In this document: one piece after another, positions 34,593 through 43,387 of the stretch
Numbering within the stretch: position 1 is the stretch's first letter
Layout of the letters: every line of letters begins with the position of its first letter
NCBI GenBank assembly: GCA_964537555.1
Contig: CAZIAD010000004.1
Coordinates: 62,001 to 126,000 of the forward strand
Length of the DNA: 64,000 nucleotides
Origin: CAYRWR01 sp964537555
Lineage (GTDB): Bacteria; Spirochaetota; Brevinematia; Brevinematales; CAYRWR01
Direction of reading: 5' to 3'
The notes under the pieces: model-generated
The model's database searches: none
Told to the model about the DNA's origin: nothing
Seen by the model: only the letters and a program-made list of their open reading frames with translations
Position numbers and translations under genes: made by a program

Positions 34593-35870
34593 TTAAGACT
34601 TCTGGCCCTGAGGCTTCTGGGCTCCGGGACGACGGGGCCTCCAGTGCCTGCGGCCATTAGCGCCTCCTCCCTGGGAAGCATGGCTTTGCCGGTGCCCCTG
34701 AGGGTGGTGAGGCTTATGCTCAGGCCGGTCATCAGGCCCATGGCAGGGATGATCCTTGATCTCTGGTATCTTTTTCCCGATCAGCTTTTCTATGCCCCGC
34801 AGGTAGGCCTTTTCTTCAAAGTCGCAGAAAGAGATAGCCACTCCGCTTAAGCCCGCCCGGCCGGTACGGCCTATACGGTGGACATAGGTCTCAGGTACTT
34901 CGGGCAGGTCAAAATTGATAGCATGGGACAGCTGGTCTACATCTATACCCCGTGAGGCGATATCGGTAGCCACCAGGACCTGGATCTTTCTTTCTTTAAA
35001 GTTTTTAAGGGCGGTCTGACGGGCCGTCTGGGACTTGTTTCCATGGATGGCTGCCGCCCCTATACCGGCCCGATGCAGGTCGGTAGCAATGCGGTTGGCC
35101 CCATGCTTGGTCCGGCTGAATATCAGTACAGACTCCATATTCTCTGTCTGAAGCAGGTGAATGAGCAGGTTTCGCTTTTGCATCCGGGATACATGATAGA
35201 GGGTCTGATTTATAGTGTCTACCGTGGAGGATACTGGTGTGACGGCTACCTTGACCGGGTCAGTGAGGATGCGGGAGGACAGGCGGGCTATTTCCTCGGG
35301 CATAGTAGCTGAGAAGAACAGGGTCTGCCGCTTCTGGGGCAGTTTAGCAATGATCTTTTTAATATCATGGATAAATCCCATATCCAGCATGCGGTCTGCT
35401 TCATCCAGTACAAAATACTGTATCTGATCCAGATGGATGAAACCCTGCTGCATGAGGTCTAGCAGGCGTCCCGGGGTAGCTATTATGACGTCTACTCCCT
35501 TTTTCAGGGCAGACTCCTGGGGCCGCTGAGACACCCCGCCGAATATGACGGTATGACGGACCCGGGCGTATCTGCCGTAAGCATCAAAGCTCTCCCCGAT
35601 CTGTATAGCCAGCTCCCGGGTAGGGGTCAGGATGAGGGCATTGACAGGATAGCCTTTTTTACCCCGCTCTCTGTCCTGGTCCAGCATCTGTATCATAGGG
35701 ATGGCAAAGGCCGCGGTCTTACCGGTTCCGGTCTGGGCACATCCCAGGATATCTCTTTTGGCTAAAATCACGGGTATGGCTTCTTCCTGGATGGGAGTAG
35801 GCGTAGTATAGCCTTCCTGGTCCAATGCCTTCATGATAGAAGGGAGTAGGTTTAAATTTTCAAATGACAT
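34593..35870 (-). CDS. DEAD-box ATP-dependent RNA helicase
   Basis: The open frame extends to 35987, but the ATG at 35870 has AGGAG upstream and places the Q-motif (GYTTPTPIQ) at the usual distance, giving 425 residues. Motifs in order: AQTGTGKTAAF (I), PTRELAIQ (Ia), TPGRLLD (Ib), VLDEADRML (II), FFSATMP (III), IFSRTKHGANR (IV), ATDIASRGIDVDQ (V) and HRIGRTGRAG (VI). The tail is basic and rich in H, P, G and R (PEHKPHHPQGHRQ, NGRRHWRPRRPGAQ), as in RhlE-type helicases that bind rRNA. It probably helps ribosome assembly or RNA decay. Confidence 0.93.
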   Translation of the reverse strand: MSFENLNLLPSIMKALDQEGYTTPTPIQEEAIPVILAKRDILGCAQTGTGKTAAFAIPMIQMLDQDRERGKKGYPVNALILTPTRELAIQIGESFDAYGRYARVRHTVIFGGVSQRPQESALKKGVDVIIATPGRLLDLMQQGFIHLDQIQYFVLDEADRMLDMGFIHDIKKIIAKLPQKRQTLFFSATMPEEIARLSSRILTDPVKVAVTPVSSTVDTINQTLYHVSRMQKRNLLIHLLQTENMESVLIFSRTKHGANRIATDLHRAGIGAAAIHGNKSQTARQTALKNFKERKIQVLVATDIASRGIDVDQLSHAINFDLPEVPETYVHRIGRTGRAGLSGVAISFCDFEEKAYLRGIEKLIGKKIPEIKDHPCHGPDDRPEHKPHHPQGHRQSHASQGGGANGRRHWRPRRPGAQKPQGQKS

Positions 35871-36098
35871 GTTTACTGTCTCCTTTTTAAAAACAACAAG
35901 GTGTACAAGCTTTAGTGTGTAAAGCCTTAAACGGGTCTGATGGATTGCTTTTGAAGGGAGTAAAATGGAGCTGCCTGGACTGTACACTATAGAGGCAGTA
36001 TTCTACAAAACAAAATTCAGAACACAGTAGTATACACCTATTTCGGGAGAAAGACAAGCGGAATGAAGGCTGCAAGTCCTCTTTTTTAACAGAGAGGT

Positions 36099-36127
36099 TT
36101 GCCTTTCAGGGAGCTTTCTTCTATAAT
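36099..36127 (+). promoter_or_regulatory. Sigma-70-type promoter for the methyltransferase gene
   Basis: TTGCCT (36099-36104) and a perfect TATAAT (36122-36127) are 17 bases apart, 23 bases before the proposed ATG. Confidence 0.6.
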
Positions 36128-36149
36128 ATATTCCCTAAGGAAGGAAGTC

Positions 36150-36821
36150 ATGAGCCCGATATGTATTATTTGCGGTCACCCTACTCACCACTATCATGAT
36201 GAACAGTTCAGCCTGGACTATTATTTCTGTCCTGAATGTGAGTTTGTGTTCCAGGACAGGGGCAGTCTCATCTCGCATGAGGCGGAACGGTCTCGTTATG
36301 CGACTCACCATAATAGCATCGATGATACCGGATATGTTAAGATGTTCGAGGAGTGGCTGCAGCGCTCGGAATTGCCCATAGAGGGCGGCCGGTCGGCTCT
36401 GGACTTCGGCTGCGGACCCGGCCCTGACTGGGTCCTGGCCCGGATCCTGGAGCACAGAGGCTATGCTGTGGACACCTATGATCCCTATTTTACCCGCAAT
36501 GCTTTGCCTCAAAAGTCTTATGACCTGATCACGGCTACCGAGGTGTTTGAACACCTGTCTGATCCCCTGTCAGTGATGCAGTCCCTCAAATCCAGGCTCA
36601 AGCCCGGAGCGGTTCTGGCAGTTATGACCCTGTTTCACCCAGTAGGGAACAGTGAGAACCCTCGATGGGATGGTTTTAAGGACTGGTGGTACCGGCGGGA
36701 TGAGACGCATGTGTCATTCTATACTCCCCGCACTTTTGAGGTTTTGGGCCGTATGTGCGGACTGGATGTGCTGACTGTCGGTAAAAAGAACAGCATCACT
36801 CTGTCCAATGGGCGGGTTTGA
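36150..36821 (+). CDS. SAM-dependent methyltransferase with N-terminal zinc ribbon
   Basis: The frame opens at 36099 within the -35 box, so the ATG at 36150 (AAGGAAG upstream) is used: 223 residues. The N-terminus holds two CxxC pairs (CIICG and CPECE) with histidines between, a zinc ribbon. The class I methyltransferase core follows: ALDFGCGPGPDWVLARIL, AVDTYDPYF, YDLITATEVFEHLSDP and LKPGAVLAVMTLFHP. This combination occurs in uncharacterised Methyltransf_11/12-type proteins; the substrate is unknown. It is convergent to the trkH gene with a gap of 7 bases. Confidence 0.85.
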   Translation: MSPICIICGHPTHHYHDEQFSLDYYFCPECEFVFQDRGSLISHEAERSRYATHHNSIDDTGYVKMFEEWLQRSELPIEGGRSALDFGCGPGPDWVLARILEHRGYAVDTYDPYFTRNALPQKSYDLITATEVFEHLSDPLSVMQSLKSRLKPGAVLAVMTLFHPVGNSENPRWDGFKDWWYRRDETHVSFYTPRTFEVLGRMCGLDVLTVGKKNSITLSNGRV

Positions 36822-36828
36822 GCTCCGC

Positions 36829-38283
36829 TCACTTCTTCCAGAAGCGGGGCACAAACAGTACTAATACCGTATATACCTCGAGCCGGCCTACCATCATGGC
36901 AAAACTTAAAAACCACTTTATCCAATCCGGGAAATCTGCATAGTTCCTGGCTGGACCGATCAGTCCAAATCCCGGACCGATATTGCCCACCGTGGCCAGG
37001 GCAGTAGTGAAACTGGTCAGAATATCATAGCCTCCCAATCCTACTACCAGGGTAGTGATCACCAGAAACAAAATATACAGGAAAAAGAAGCCGGCGATAT
37101 TGGAGACATTATCCCGGGTGACTGTCTCACCATTTACGGTAAAATTAAATACCGAACGGGGGTGCATAAATTTCTTCATCTCGGTCACACCCAGCTTAAA
37201 CAGGGTGGTGATACGCACTACCTTGATGCCTCCTCCCGTAGACCCTGCGCTGCCCCCGATAAACATCAGTATAAACAGGATGACCTGGGTGAAGTGGGGC
37301 CAGGCTGCAAAGTCAGCTGTAGCAAACCCAGTGGTGGTCAGTATGGATGCCACCTGGAAACTGGCATACTGGAGGCTGGTACCAAATGTAGGATAAACAG
37401 CATCGGTGGTCAATTTGAGGGCTACCATGAGGCTGGCTATGACAAAAATGCTCAGATAGACCTTGAACTCAGTGTTTTTAAACAGGTCCCGGATCTTTCC
37501 GGTAAAGAGTTTAAAATACAATACAAAGTTGAGCCCGGCCATGACCATAAAAGCCGTGATGACCCAGTGTATAAAAGGCGAGGAGAAATGGCCTACACTC
37601 AGATTCTTACTGGAAAATCCCCCGGTTGCCATGGTACCGAAGGTATGGATGGAGGCGTCAAAGAGATCCATGCCGCCTACCATGAGCAGGATAGTCTCAG
37701 CTACAGACAGGCCCACATAGATGAGCCACAGTATCTTGGCTGTTCCCGCGATGCGGGTAGATATCTTATCCATGGATGGGCCGGGAGCTTCTGCCTTGAC
37801 CAGGTTTATTCCGAATACTCCCAGGAGAGGAAGTATGGCCACAGTCAGTACCACTATGCCCATACCTCCCAGCCAGTGAGTGAGAGAACGCCAGAACAGA
37901 ACTGCCCGGGGCAGGCCCTCTATGTCACGCAATATAGAAGCTCCGGTAGTGGTAAAACCGCTCATAGTCTCAAAAAAGGCATCGGTGTAACTGGGTATAG
38001 CCCCGCTGAGGTAGAGAGGGAGAGCCCCTACCAGAGAGGCTATGACCCAGCTCATAGATACCATCAGGAATCCATCCCTGGCCTTGAATGAATTGTTGAT
38101 TCCTTTACGGGTCAGCATAAATGCCACCAGAGACAGGGCCAGAGCTGAGGCGATAGTGATGCCGAAGGCCCGTTCAGATACCAGATCCCGGTCCACAAAA
38201 GCTATCTCCAGTGGAATGAGCATAAATACAGCAATGAGAAAGATAAGAATGGAAATGGAATTTATGATCAGTCTTTTATTCAT
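36829..38283 (-). CDS. trkH: Potassium transporter subunit TrkH/KtrB
   Basis: This is the membrane pore of a Trk/Ktr potassium uptake system, 484 residues with about 10-12 membrane segments arranged as four M-P-M repeats. The selectivity-type loops are visible: MSGFTTTGASIL, FGTMATGGFSSKNLSVG, LTTTGFATADFAAWPH and TVGNIGPGFGLIGPA, and FIGGSAGSTGGGIKVVR is the intramembrane gate loop. The gene overlaps the trkA stop region by four bases (38280-38283), i.e. translation is coupled to trkA. Confidence 0.93.
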   Translation of the reverse strand: MNKRLIINSISILIFLIAVFMLIPLEIAFVDRDLVSERAFGITIASALALSLVAFMLTRKGINNSFKARDGFLMVSMSWVIASLVGALPLYLSGAIPSYTDAFFETMSGFTTTGASILRDIEGLPRAVLFWRSLTHWLGGMGIVVLTVAILPLLGVFGINLVKAEAPGPSMDKISTRIAGTAKILWLIYVGLSVAETILLMVGGMDLFDASIHTFGTMATGGFSSKNLSVGHFSSPFIHWVITAFMVMAGLNFVLYFKLFTGKIRDLFKNTEFKVYLSIFVIASLMVALKLTTDAVYPTFGTSLQYASFQVASILTTTGFATADFAAWPHFTQVILFILMFIGGSAGSTGGGIKVVRITTLFKLGVTEMKKFMHPRSVFNFTVNGETVTRDNVSNIAGFFFLYILFLVITTLVVGLGGYDILTSFTTALATVGNIGPGFGLIGPARNYADFPDWIKWFLSFAMMVGRLEVYTVLVLFVPRFWKK

Positions 38284-39683
38284 GGTGCCAGGATTTCCCG
38301 TTCCAGTTTCTTTATGGAAGACTTGGATGTCATAAATACCAGGTGGTCTCCAGCACGAATTATATCGGATCCCCGGGGAATGAGGCTTTCTCCTTCACGG
38401 GACAGAAAGAGTATGAGGCTGTCTTCCGGTATCCGGATATCTCTGATATGCCGGTCTGCTGCTTTGGAATGTACGGTTACTGCCAGCTCTATGGTCTCCA
38501 GAGCAGAGTCGGCTATGACATGGACATTATGGATACTGCCTTTTCGGATGATCCCCAGGATGTTATTGACCACAGAGTTGTTTTTCACGATGGTCACATC
38601 CAGGTCGAGATATTTACAGATGGTACTGTAGCCATTCTTATTGACTACCGATATCACTTTTTCTATGCCCAGTTTCTTTCCATACACCCCGGCTATGATA
38701 TTGAGCTCCTGGGATACGGTAGTATTGATCATCAGATCATATTTATCCAGCTTTTCCTCTTCCAGGAATCCTTCATCTGAGATGTCGGCATGGGTGATGA
38801 GTGCCCGGGGGTAGCGTCGGGCCAGCTGATGGCAGCGCTCCATATCCGCATCCACTATGTGCAGATTATAACGGGGCTTGCGTTTAAACAGGCCGCGCAT
38901 CATGCTGATAAAATCATCTTTTTTATCTTTTCGGTTCAGCAGGTAATCCGCTACATAAGACCCTGTGTCTCCGCATCCTATCATGAGGACATTGGTCAAT
39001 GGTTTTCGCAGCAGGCCGGCTTTGGCAAAGATCTCTTCGAATGCCTCCTGAGTGGAGAGGACATACAGGAAATCCTTGTCCTGGATTCGGGTAGCTCCCC
39101 GGGGAATGATGTAATGCTCATCCCGGAGGATTGCCACTGCCAGGAAATCGGCCGGCATCTCCGGACTGATCTCTGCCAGGCTTTTCCCTATAAAGGGGCT
39201 ATCCGATTCTATAGAAAGATCCCGTATCTGAAAGCGGGAATTATCAAACTGCATGACTTCACTACGGGCCCCGGTCTCTATGGTATGTATGATCTTATGG
39301 GCTACGGCTATCTCAGGGGTGATGATATGATCTATTTTAAGGGAGGAATTGGACATAAATCCACTCTGGGAGTAATTGGTGTTTCTGACCCGGGCAATGG
39401 TCCGGGTATTGGGGAACTCTGTGGCCACCATGGCACAGGTGATCATGTTGATCTCATCAGACTCTGTCAGTGCCACAAAATAATCAGCCCGGGCAATACC
39501 CGCCTCTCTGAGGACTTCAGGATTGTTGCCGGTGTCTTTTATGACCAGGCAGTCCAGATTGTCATCAGCATAACGGGCTTTCTTGGCGTCTCTTTCTATG
39601 AGAGACACTTCTTTGTCTTCCTGTATCAGCTTATAAGCCAGGGAGTATCCGGTCCTGCCCGCTCCCATGATCACAATATGCAT
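38280..39683 (-). CDS. trkA: Potassium transporter regulatory subunit TrkA
   Basis: TrkA is the peripheral NAD(H)-binding gate of the TrkH channel. The 467-residue protein has two tandem RCK units. The first begins IVIMGAGRTGYSLAYKL with the acidic end SLIERD; the second begins near MIGCGDTGSYVADYLL. RCK_C domains close each half (RFQIRDLSIESDSPFIGKSL and ALETIELAVTVHSKAADRHI). This matches the E. coli TrkA layout. The end overlaps trkH by four bases. No other channel genes are adjacent. Confidence 0.93.
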   Translation of the reverse strand: MHIVIMGAGRTGYSLAYKLIQEDKEVSLIERDAKKARYADDNLDCLVIKDTGNNPEVLREAGIARADYFVALTESDEINMITCAMVATEFPNTRTIARVRNTNYSQSGFMSNSSLKIDHIITPEIAVAHKIIHTIETGARSEVMQFDNSRFQIRDLSIESDSPFIGKSLAEISPEMPADFLAVAILRDEHYIIPRGATRIQDKDFLYVLSTQEAFEEIFAKAGLLRKPLTNVLMIGCGDTGSYVADYLLNRKDKKDDFISMMRGLFKRKPRYNLHIVDADMERCHQLARRYPRALITHADISDEGFLEEEKLDKYDLMINTTVSQELNIIAGVYGKKLGIEKVISVVNKNGYSTICKYLDLDVTIVKNNSVVNNILGIIRKGSIHNVHVIADSALETIELAVTVHSKAADRHIRDIRIPEDSLILFLSREGESLIPRGSDIIRAGDHLVFMTSKSSIKKLEREILAP

Positions 39684-39780
39684 TCTTCCATCCTTGAAAA
39701 GCTGTAAATTTACCAGGTATATTTTTACATGATATGCAATAAATTGCCAAAGTTTTTATCATATTTATGCAGGAGTGAGT

Positions 39781-41643
39781 CTATCTGACCTGGTAACTGA
39801 GGAGAGCTTTGTAGTAGGTGATTCCGGGTAAGAGGGCAAATATACGGACTTCTGAGCTCTGAGGGAGTTTAAAGTCTTTCAGTTCAAACCATTCAGGAGA
39901 TATCTGCTCAAAGTCTACGTGGGATTCTGTCCCATTCCAGTAGAGCCGTACTTTTTGAGTGCCGGGAACATAGATCCGGAAGGTATAAGGTTTATTCCGG
40001 TTCAGGGTGCCCTGAAGGGGGCCGGCTAGATATACCTGGTTTTCATTGAAGTCCCAGTATTTTTTTGGAAAATAAGAAGCAAGCCCTGGACTGAGGGCTA
40101 GGGTTTCCTGTCCGGACAGCCTCAGGGAGAGGATGGTGTTCCAGTCTTTTCCTGGAAGAGAGGCATTGATAAAGACACTATAATCATGCCGGGAGGGAGG
40201 ATAAAAATACAGTTCGTAGGATTTTTTTGCAGGATTATACTGAAAAAAATTATCCTGCCCTTTAATGAGAGACTGGCTATTATAGGTCAGGGACAGGTTG
40301 ATACCGGAGGGGCCATTCAACTCTATCAGATAGGGTTGATTAGAAATACTGATCTCATAGGGCAGGGGGCTACTCAGGCTCAGACCCAGGTCAAAAAACT
40401 TTTGCTGCACATTACAGATAAAGATATCAGAGGATAGATTTTTTTTATACTCTTCAAAAGTCTGGGGTTGAGGGATAAACTGGTATAATGCTTTATCTGG
40501 GTAATATTTGACTCCTACTTTTTCCATATTCATGAGGGTGTGAGAGTTATCGAATCCTGCATAGGTGAATTTTCCTTTACTAAGGGAGTTATGGCTGTTA
40601 TGGGTTACATCGTAGAGGTACCACTGATCATTGAGGCGGACCAGATTCCAGGCATGACGGCTCAGTTTTACCGTACCATATACTGCCCCTCCGTACACAT
40701 AGCCCCCACTGGAAATTACGGGCAGGCCCGCGATCCGGGCCATTTCCTTGAATAACTGGGCATAACCTTCACAGACCGTGCTGGTGTTTTTTAAAGTACC
40801 ATAGGCATCAGTATCACACCAGTTCTGGCCGTCATGGAAGCATTCCTGGTCATAATAAATATTATCTGCTATCCAGTCTGCCAGAATGACCATTTTGATG
40901 CCATCATCTGTCTGGCCTTTCAGGAGAGCCTGTACCAGCTCGGGCAGATATTTTTGAGGGTCTTGTATCACTTTCTGTTTCAGGCCATTATTGATAGTGG
41001 CCAGTACAGGCCTGGAATTGTAAAATCTCAATTCGGGAATAGTATATTTCGTCCTGCCTTCGCCCCGGACTATATATGCCTCTTTCTTAAAATCGGCATG
41101 AAGCCGGATCTCATAGACCCGGTCGATATCCACACCCATCCAGTCTGAGAAAGCCCGGCCCTTGTCATCCTTCCATTGTATGTCAATGGATTCTATAATC
41201 CCCTGAGCTGAGCTTTTGACCTCGATCTGATGATCCTCTATCATGATATAGCGAAACAGAGAAATACGGTCCTGGAGGAAATTGATACCTACATTGAGGC
41301 TGTGATTGGCTGGTTCTTCCTCTTTTCGGTTCAGGATATATTTACCCTTTTCCCACTTCAGGGCTGCTTCCACCACGGTATCTATTCCGTCAAAATGAAA
41401 TTTTACCAGGAGACGGTCTTCCTTTCTGTTTTCGGTGATCTTAGGTTTCAAAAGATCGAAGCTCACTGAGGACAGTGAGGTCTGCCGGATCTGGCCTTGT
41501 TTTTGGTATTTGATCGAGCCTGATGATCCTGTTATTTCATAGATAGTGGAATATACATCTACAGGCAGGGATTTTCCGTCGGTATAGGCCATGGCTTGAA
41601 AAAATATCTGGGATAGAATGATAAAAAATAGAATTTTTTTCAT
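39781..41643 (-). CDS. Exported transglutaminase-like (cysteine protease fold) protein
   Basis: The 620-residue protein has a signal peptide ending near FQAMAYTD. An N-terminal strand-rich region precedes a transglutaminase-like core with an apparent catalytic triad: C291 in TSTVCEGYAQLFKEM, H330 in RHAWNLVRLNDQWYLYD and D345 in WYLYDVTHN. The remainder (about 400-620) is strand-rich and may be one or two Ig-like domains. Such proteins often act as periplasmic proteases or peptide-crosslink enzymes (transglut_core3-like); the substrate is unknown. No partner gene is obvious. Confidence 0.82.
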   Translation of the reverse strand: MKKILFFIILSQIFFQAMAYTDGKSLPVDVYSTIYEITGSSGSIKYQKQGQIRQTSLSSVSFDLLKPKITENRKEDRLLVKFHFDGIDTVVEAALKWEKGKYILNRKEEEPANHSLNVGINFLQDRISLFRYIMIEDHQIEVKSSAQGIIESIDIQWKDDKGRAFSDWMGVDIDRVYEIRLHADFKKEAYIVRGEGRTKYTIPELRFYNSRPVLATINNGLKQKVIQDPQKYLPELVQALLKGQTDDGIKMVILADWIADNIYYDQECFHDGQNWCDTDAYGTLKNTSTVCEGYAQLFKEMARIAGLPVISSGGYVYGGAVYGTVKLSRHAWNLVRLNDQWYLYDVTHNSHNSLSKGKFTYAGFDNSHTLMNMEKVGVKYYPDKALYQFIPQPQTFEEYKKNLSSDIFICNVQQKFFDLGLSLSSPLPYEISISNQPYLIELNGPSGINLSLTYNSQSLIKGQDNFFQYNPAKKSYELYFYPPSRHDYSVFINASLPGKDWNTILSLRLSGQETLALSPGLASYFPKKYWDFNENQVYLAGPLQGTLNRNKPYTFRIYVPGTQKVRLYWNGTESHVDFEQISPEWFELKDFKLPQSSEVRIFALLPGITYYKALLSYQVR

Positions 41644-41735
41644 ATTTAATATTAATCTATGTTGATAAAAATTTCAATGCTTTTTTGGAACTTAAAAATT
41701 TTGCTCAGAACCGGAGCCCTATCCAGGAGGAATGA

Positions 41736-42362
41736 GTGTTAAAAAAAGACCTGAAAAAAGAAAGAAAGCAGTATTATAATCCTTCTTCCCGGCAGGTGGA
41801 ATGGGTGGACGTCCCTGAGTATTCCTTTCTGATGTGCCAGGGGGAGGACGCGCGGATTGAAGGGCCTGTATTTACACAGATCATCCAGGCTCTCTTCCCT
41901 GTGGCTTATAAGGTGAAATTTATGTCTAAAAAAGAGCTGGAACTGGACTTTAGCGTCATGCCTCTGGAGGGCTTATGGTGGGCGGATGATATGGATGATT
42001 TTCTGCATGGACGCAAGGAGAGGTGGAAGTATAGCCTCATGATCGCTCAGCCCGATTTTATCAATGCTGCCATGATCGATGAAGCCGTAGCGGTCACTGC
42101 GAAGAAGGACAATAATCCCTTCCTGAAAGAATTAAAACTAGAATCTTTCACAGAGGGCCCTTCTGTACAAATCATGCACCTGGGCCCGTTTTCAGAGGAG
42201 CATGCTAATATCCAGCGGCTCCATAATGCCATTCATGACAGGGGAGAGGCTTTTGACGGGCAGGTACACAAACACCATGAGATCTATCTGTCTGACTTTC
42301 GCAGGACAGACCCCCAAAAGCTGCGTACCGTCCTGAGACAGCCCTATGCTAAAAAACCATAA
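41736..42362 (+). CDS. GyrI-like small-molecule-binding protein
   Basis: The 208-residue protein uses GTG 41736, with AGGAGG five bases upstream. An ATG four bases earlier is in another frame that closes after 15 codons. The sequence follows the COG4832-type pattern: YNPSSRQVEWVDVPEYSFLM, then GPVFTQIIQALFPVAYKVKF, LEGLWWADD, and a second half with QIMHLGPFSEEHANIQRLHN and HKHHEIYLSDFRRTDPQKLR. Relatives have the SHS2 module fold seen in GyrI/BmrR ligand domains. A binding or hydrolytic role is unknown here. No DNA-binding domain is present. Confidence 0.83.
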   Translation: MLKKDLKKERKQYYNPSSRQVEWVDVPEYSFLMCQGEDARIEGPVFTQIIQALFPVAYKVKFMSKKELELDFSVMPLEGLWWADDMDDFLHGRKERWKYSLMIAQPDFINAAMIDEAVAVTAKKDNNPFLKELKLESFTEGPSVQIMHLGPFSEEHANIQRLHNAIHDRGEAFDGQVHKHHEIYLSDFRRTDPQKLRTVLRQPYAKKP

Positions 42363-42413
42363 GTATCTTAGCAGAGTTCTGTCATCCTGGAACTACACCA
42401 GGCAGAAAAATGA

Positions 42414-42442
42414 TTGACAGAAGTCTCTGAGAACATTAAACT
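42414..42442 (+). promoter_or_regulatory. Sigma-70-type promoter for the ATPase-MscS operon
   Basis: A perfect TTGACA (42414-42419), 17-base spacer and TAAACT (42437-42442) lie 20 bases before the ATG of the first gene. An AAAGGAGAG ribosome site follows at about 42450. Confidence 0.58.
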
Positions 42443-42462
42443 GGTTAACAAAGGAGAGAGGG

Positions 42463-42882
42463 ATGAATAATTTTCAACTGGTGCTTTATTTTTTGACTGC
42501 CTTTTACCTGATCAATGCCGGTTTTATCTTTTTTTTACCACTTATCATGAGGACAAAATCAGATTATGATGTTATCAAGTCCTACATCTACAAACGGGCC
42601 ATTCACTATATATTGGGTCTGGCCGGCCTAGCTTTGGGTATTTTGAGACTGTTTGTACCCCAGCATCCCCCCATCATTCTGGGAGATCTCGTTCCCTCGG
42701 TGATTATGATTCTGGTAGGACTTACGTTTTTACTGGGCCATATCAGGTACACTAAAGGCATCAGCCAGCAAAAGATAGAAGAAGGGACAGAGATACTGTC
42801 CGCACTTCAAATCCCTCTGGGGATCATCTCATTTGCGGGGGGAGTTTTACATGTCATACTCAGTGGAATACCGCTTTTTTAA
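42463..42882 (+). CDS. Four-helix small membrane protein, unknown
   Basis: The 139-residue protein has four hydrophobic segments: LVLYFLTAFYLINAGFIFFL, HYILGLAGLALGILRLFV, DLVPSVIMILVGLTFLLG and LGIISFAGGVLHVILSGIPL. No motif or family was recognised. It is the first gene of an operon with its own promoter; the next three encode a membrane zinc-ribbon protein, a membrane ATPase and an MscS channel. It may be an accessory subunit of that assembly, which is an inference from order alone. Confidence 0.65.
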   Translation: MNNFQLVLYFLTAFYLINAGFIFFLPLIMRTKSDYDVIKSYIYKRAIHYILGLAGLALGILRLFVPQHPPIILGDLVPSVIMILVGLTFLLGHIRYTKGISQQKIEEGTEILSALQIPLGIISFAGGVLHVILSGIPLF

Positions 42883-42907
42883 TCATAAGTAAATAAAAGG
42901 AAATTAT

Positions 42908-43387
42908 ATGAAAAGACTTTTTCAAAGACTCATCTTCGTTTTGTTCTGGCAGGCTTTGTTCTTCTTAAGTATTTTTTATGTCTCCGATAAATTTTATGCC
43001 CAATGGACCATAGGATTTATCCTATTCTTTTTCCTGATTATGATCATCTCTTTCCGGGTGATACCGGGTCAGGCTCGTATAGACCGTCTCATAAACCTTT
43101 CCCGGGAGTTTAAACTAAAACAGGAAGAAGAGGCAGCGGTACGTCAGGCTGCCCTTCAGCTGGAGTTAAAGTGCCCCAATTGTGAAAAAAGTAATAATTA
43201 CTGGGCCTACTTGCAGGATTACCGCTGCGAAAAATGTGGATCCGGCCTATGGTCTACAGATATTAAGAAGAGGCCTAAAGATTATCAGGATCTGTTTTTG
43301 CGCAGAGATACGGTTAAACAATACATGGACGGTTTATCAGCCGGTATGAAACGACAGCTTAAAAAACAGTTGTTAGATCAGGAATGA
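42908..43387 (+). CDS. Membrane protein with cytoplasmic zinc ribbon
   Basis: The 159-residue protein has two membrane helices near the start (RLIFVLFWQALFFLSIFYVS and WTIGFILFFFLIMIISF), a charged helix (SREFKLKQEEEAAVRQAALQ), then a zinc-ribbon-like pair of CxxC motifs (CPNCEKSNNYWAYLQDYRC ending EKCG). The tail is basic. AAGG precedes the ATG. The stop overlaps the ATPase gene by four bases (43384-43387), so the two are translationally coupled and probably made in fixed ratio. No family recognised. Confidence 0.68.
   Translation: MKRLFQRLIFVLFWQALFFLSIFYVSDKFYAQWTIGFILFFFLIMIISFRVIPGQARIDRLINLSREFKLKQEEEAAVRQAALQLELKCPNCEKSNNYWAYLQDYRCEKCGSGLWSTDIKKRPKDYQDLFLRRDTVKQYMDGLSAGMKRQLKKQLLDQE

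Noticed and set aside
37162..39707. Long plus-strand frames opposite trkH and trkA (37162-38091, 38790-39707)
   Set aside because: Both lie fully within the Trk genes, which have strong motifs; the shadow proteins show no conserved pattern.
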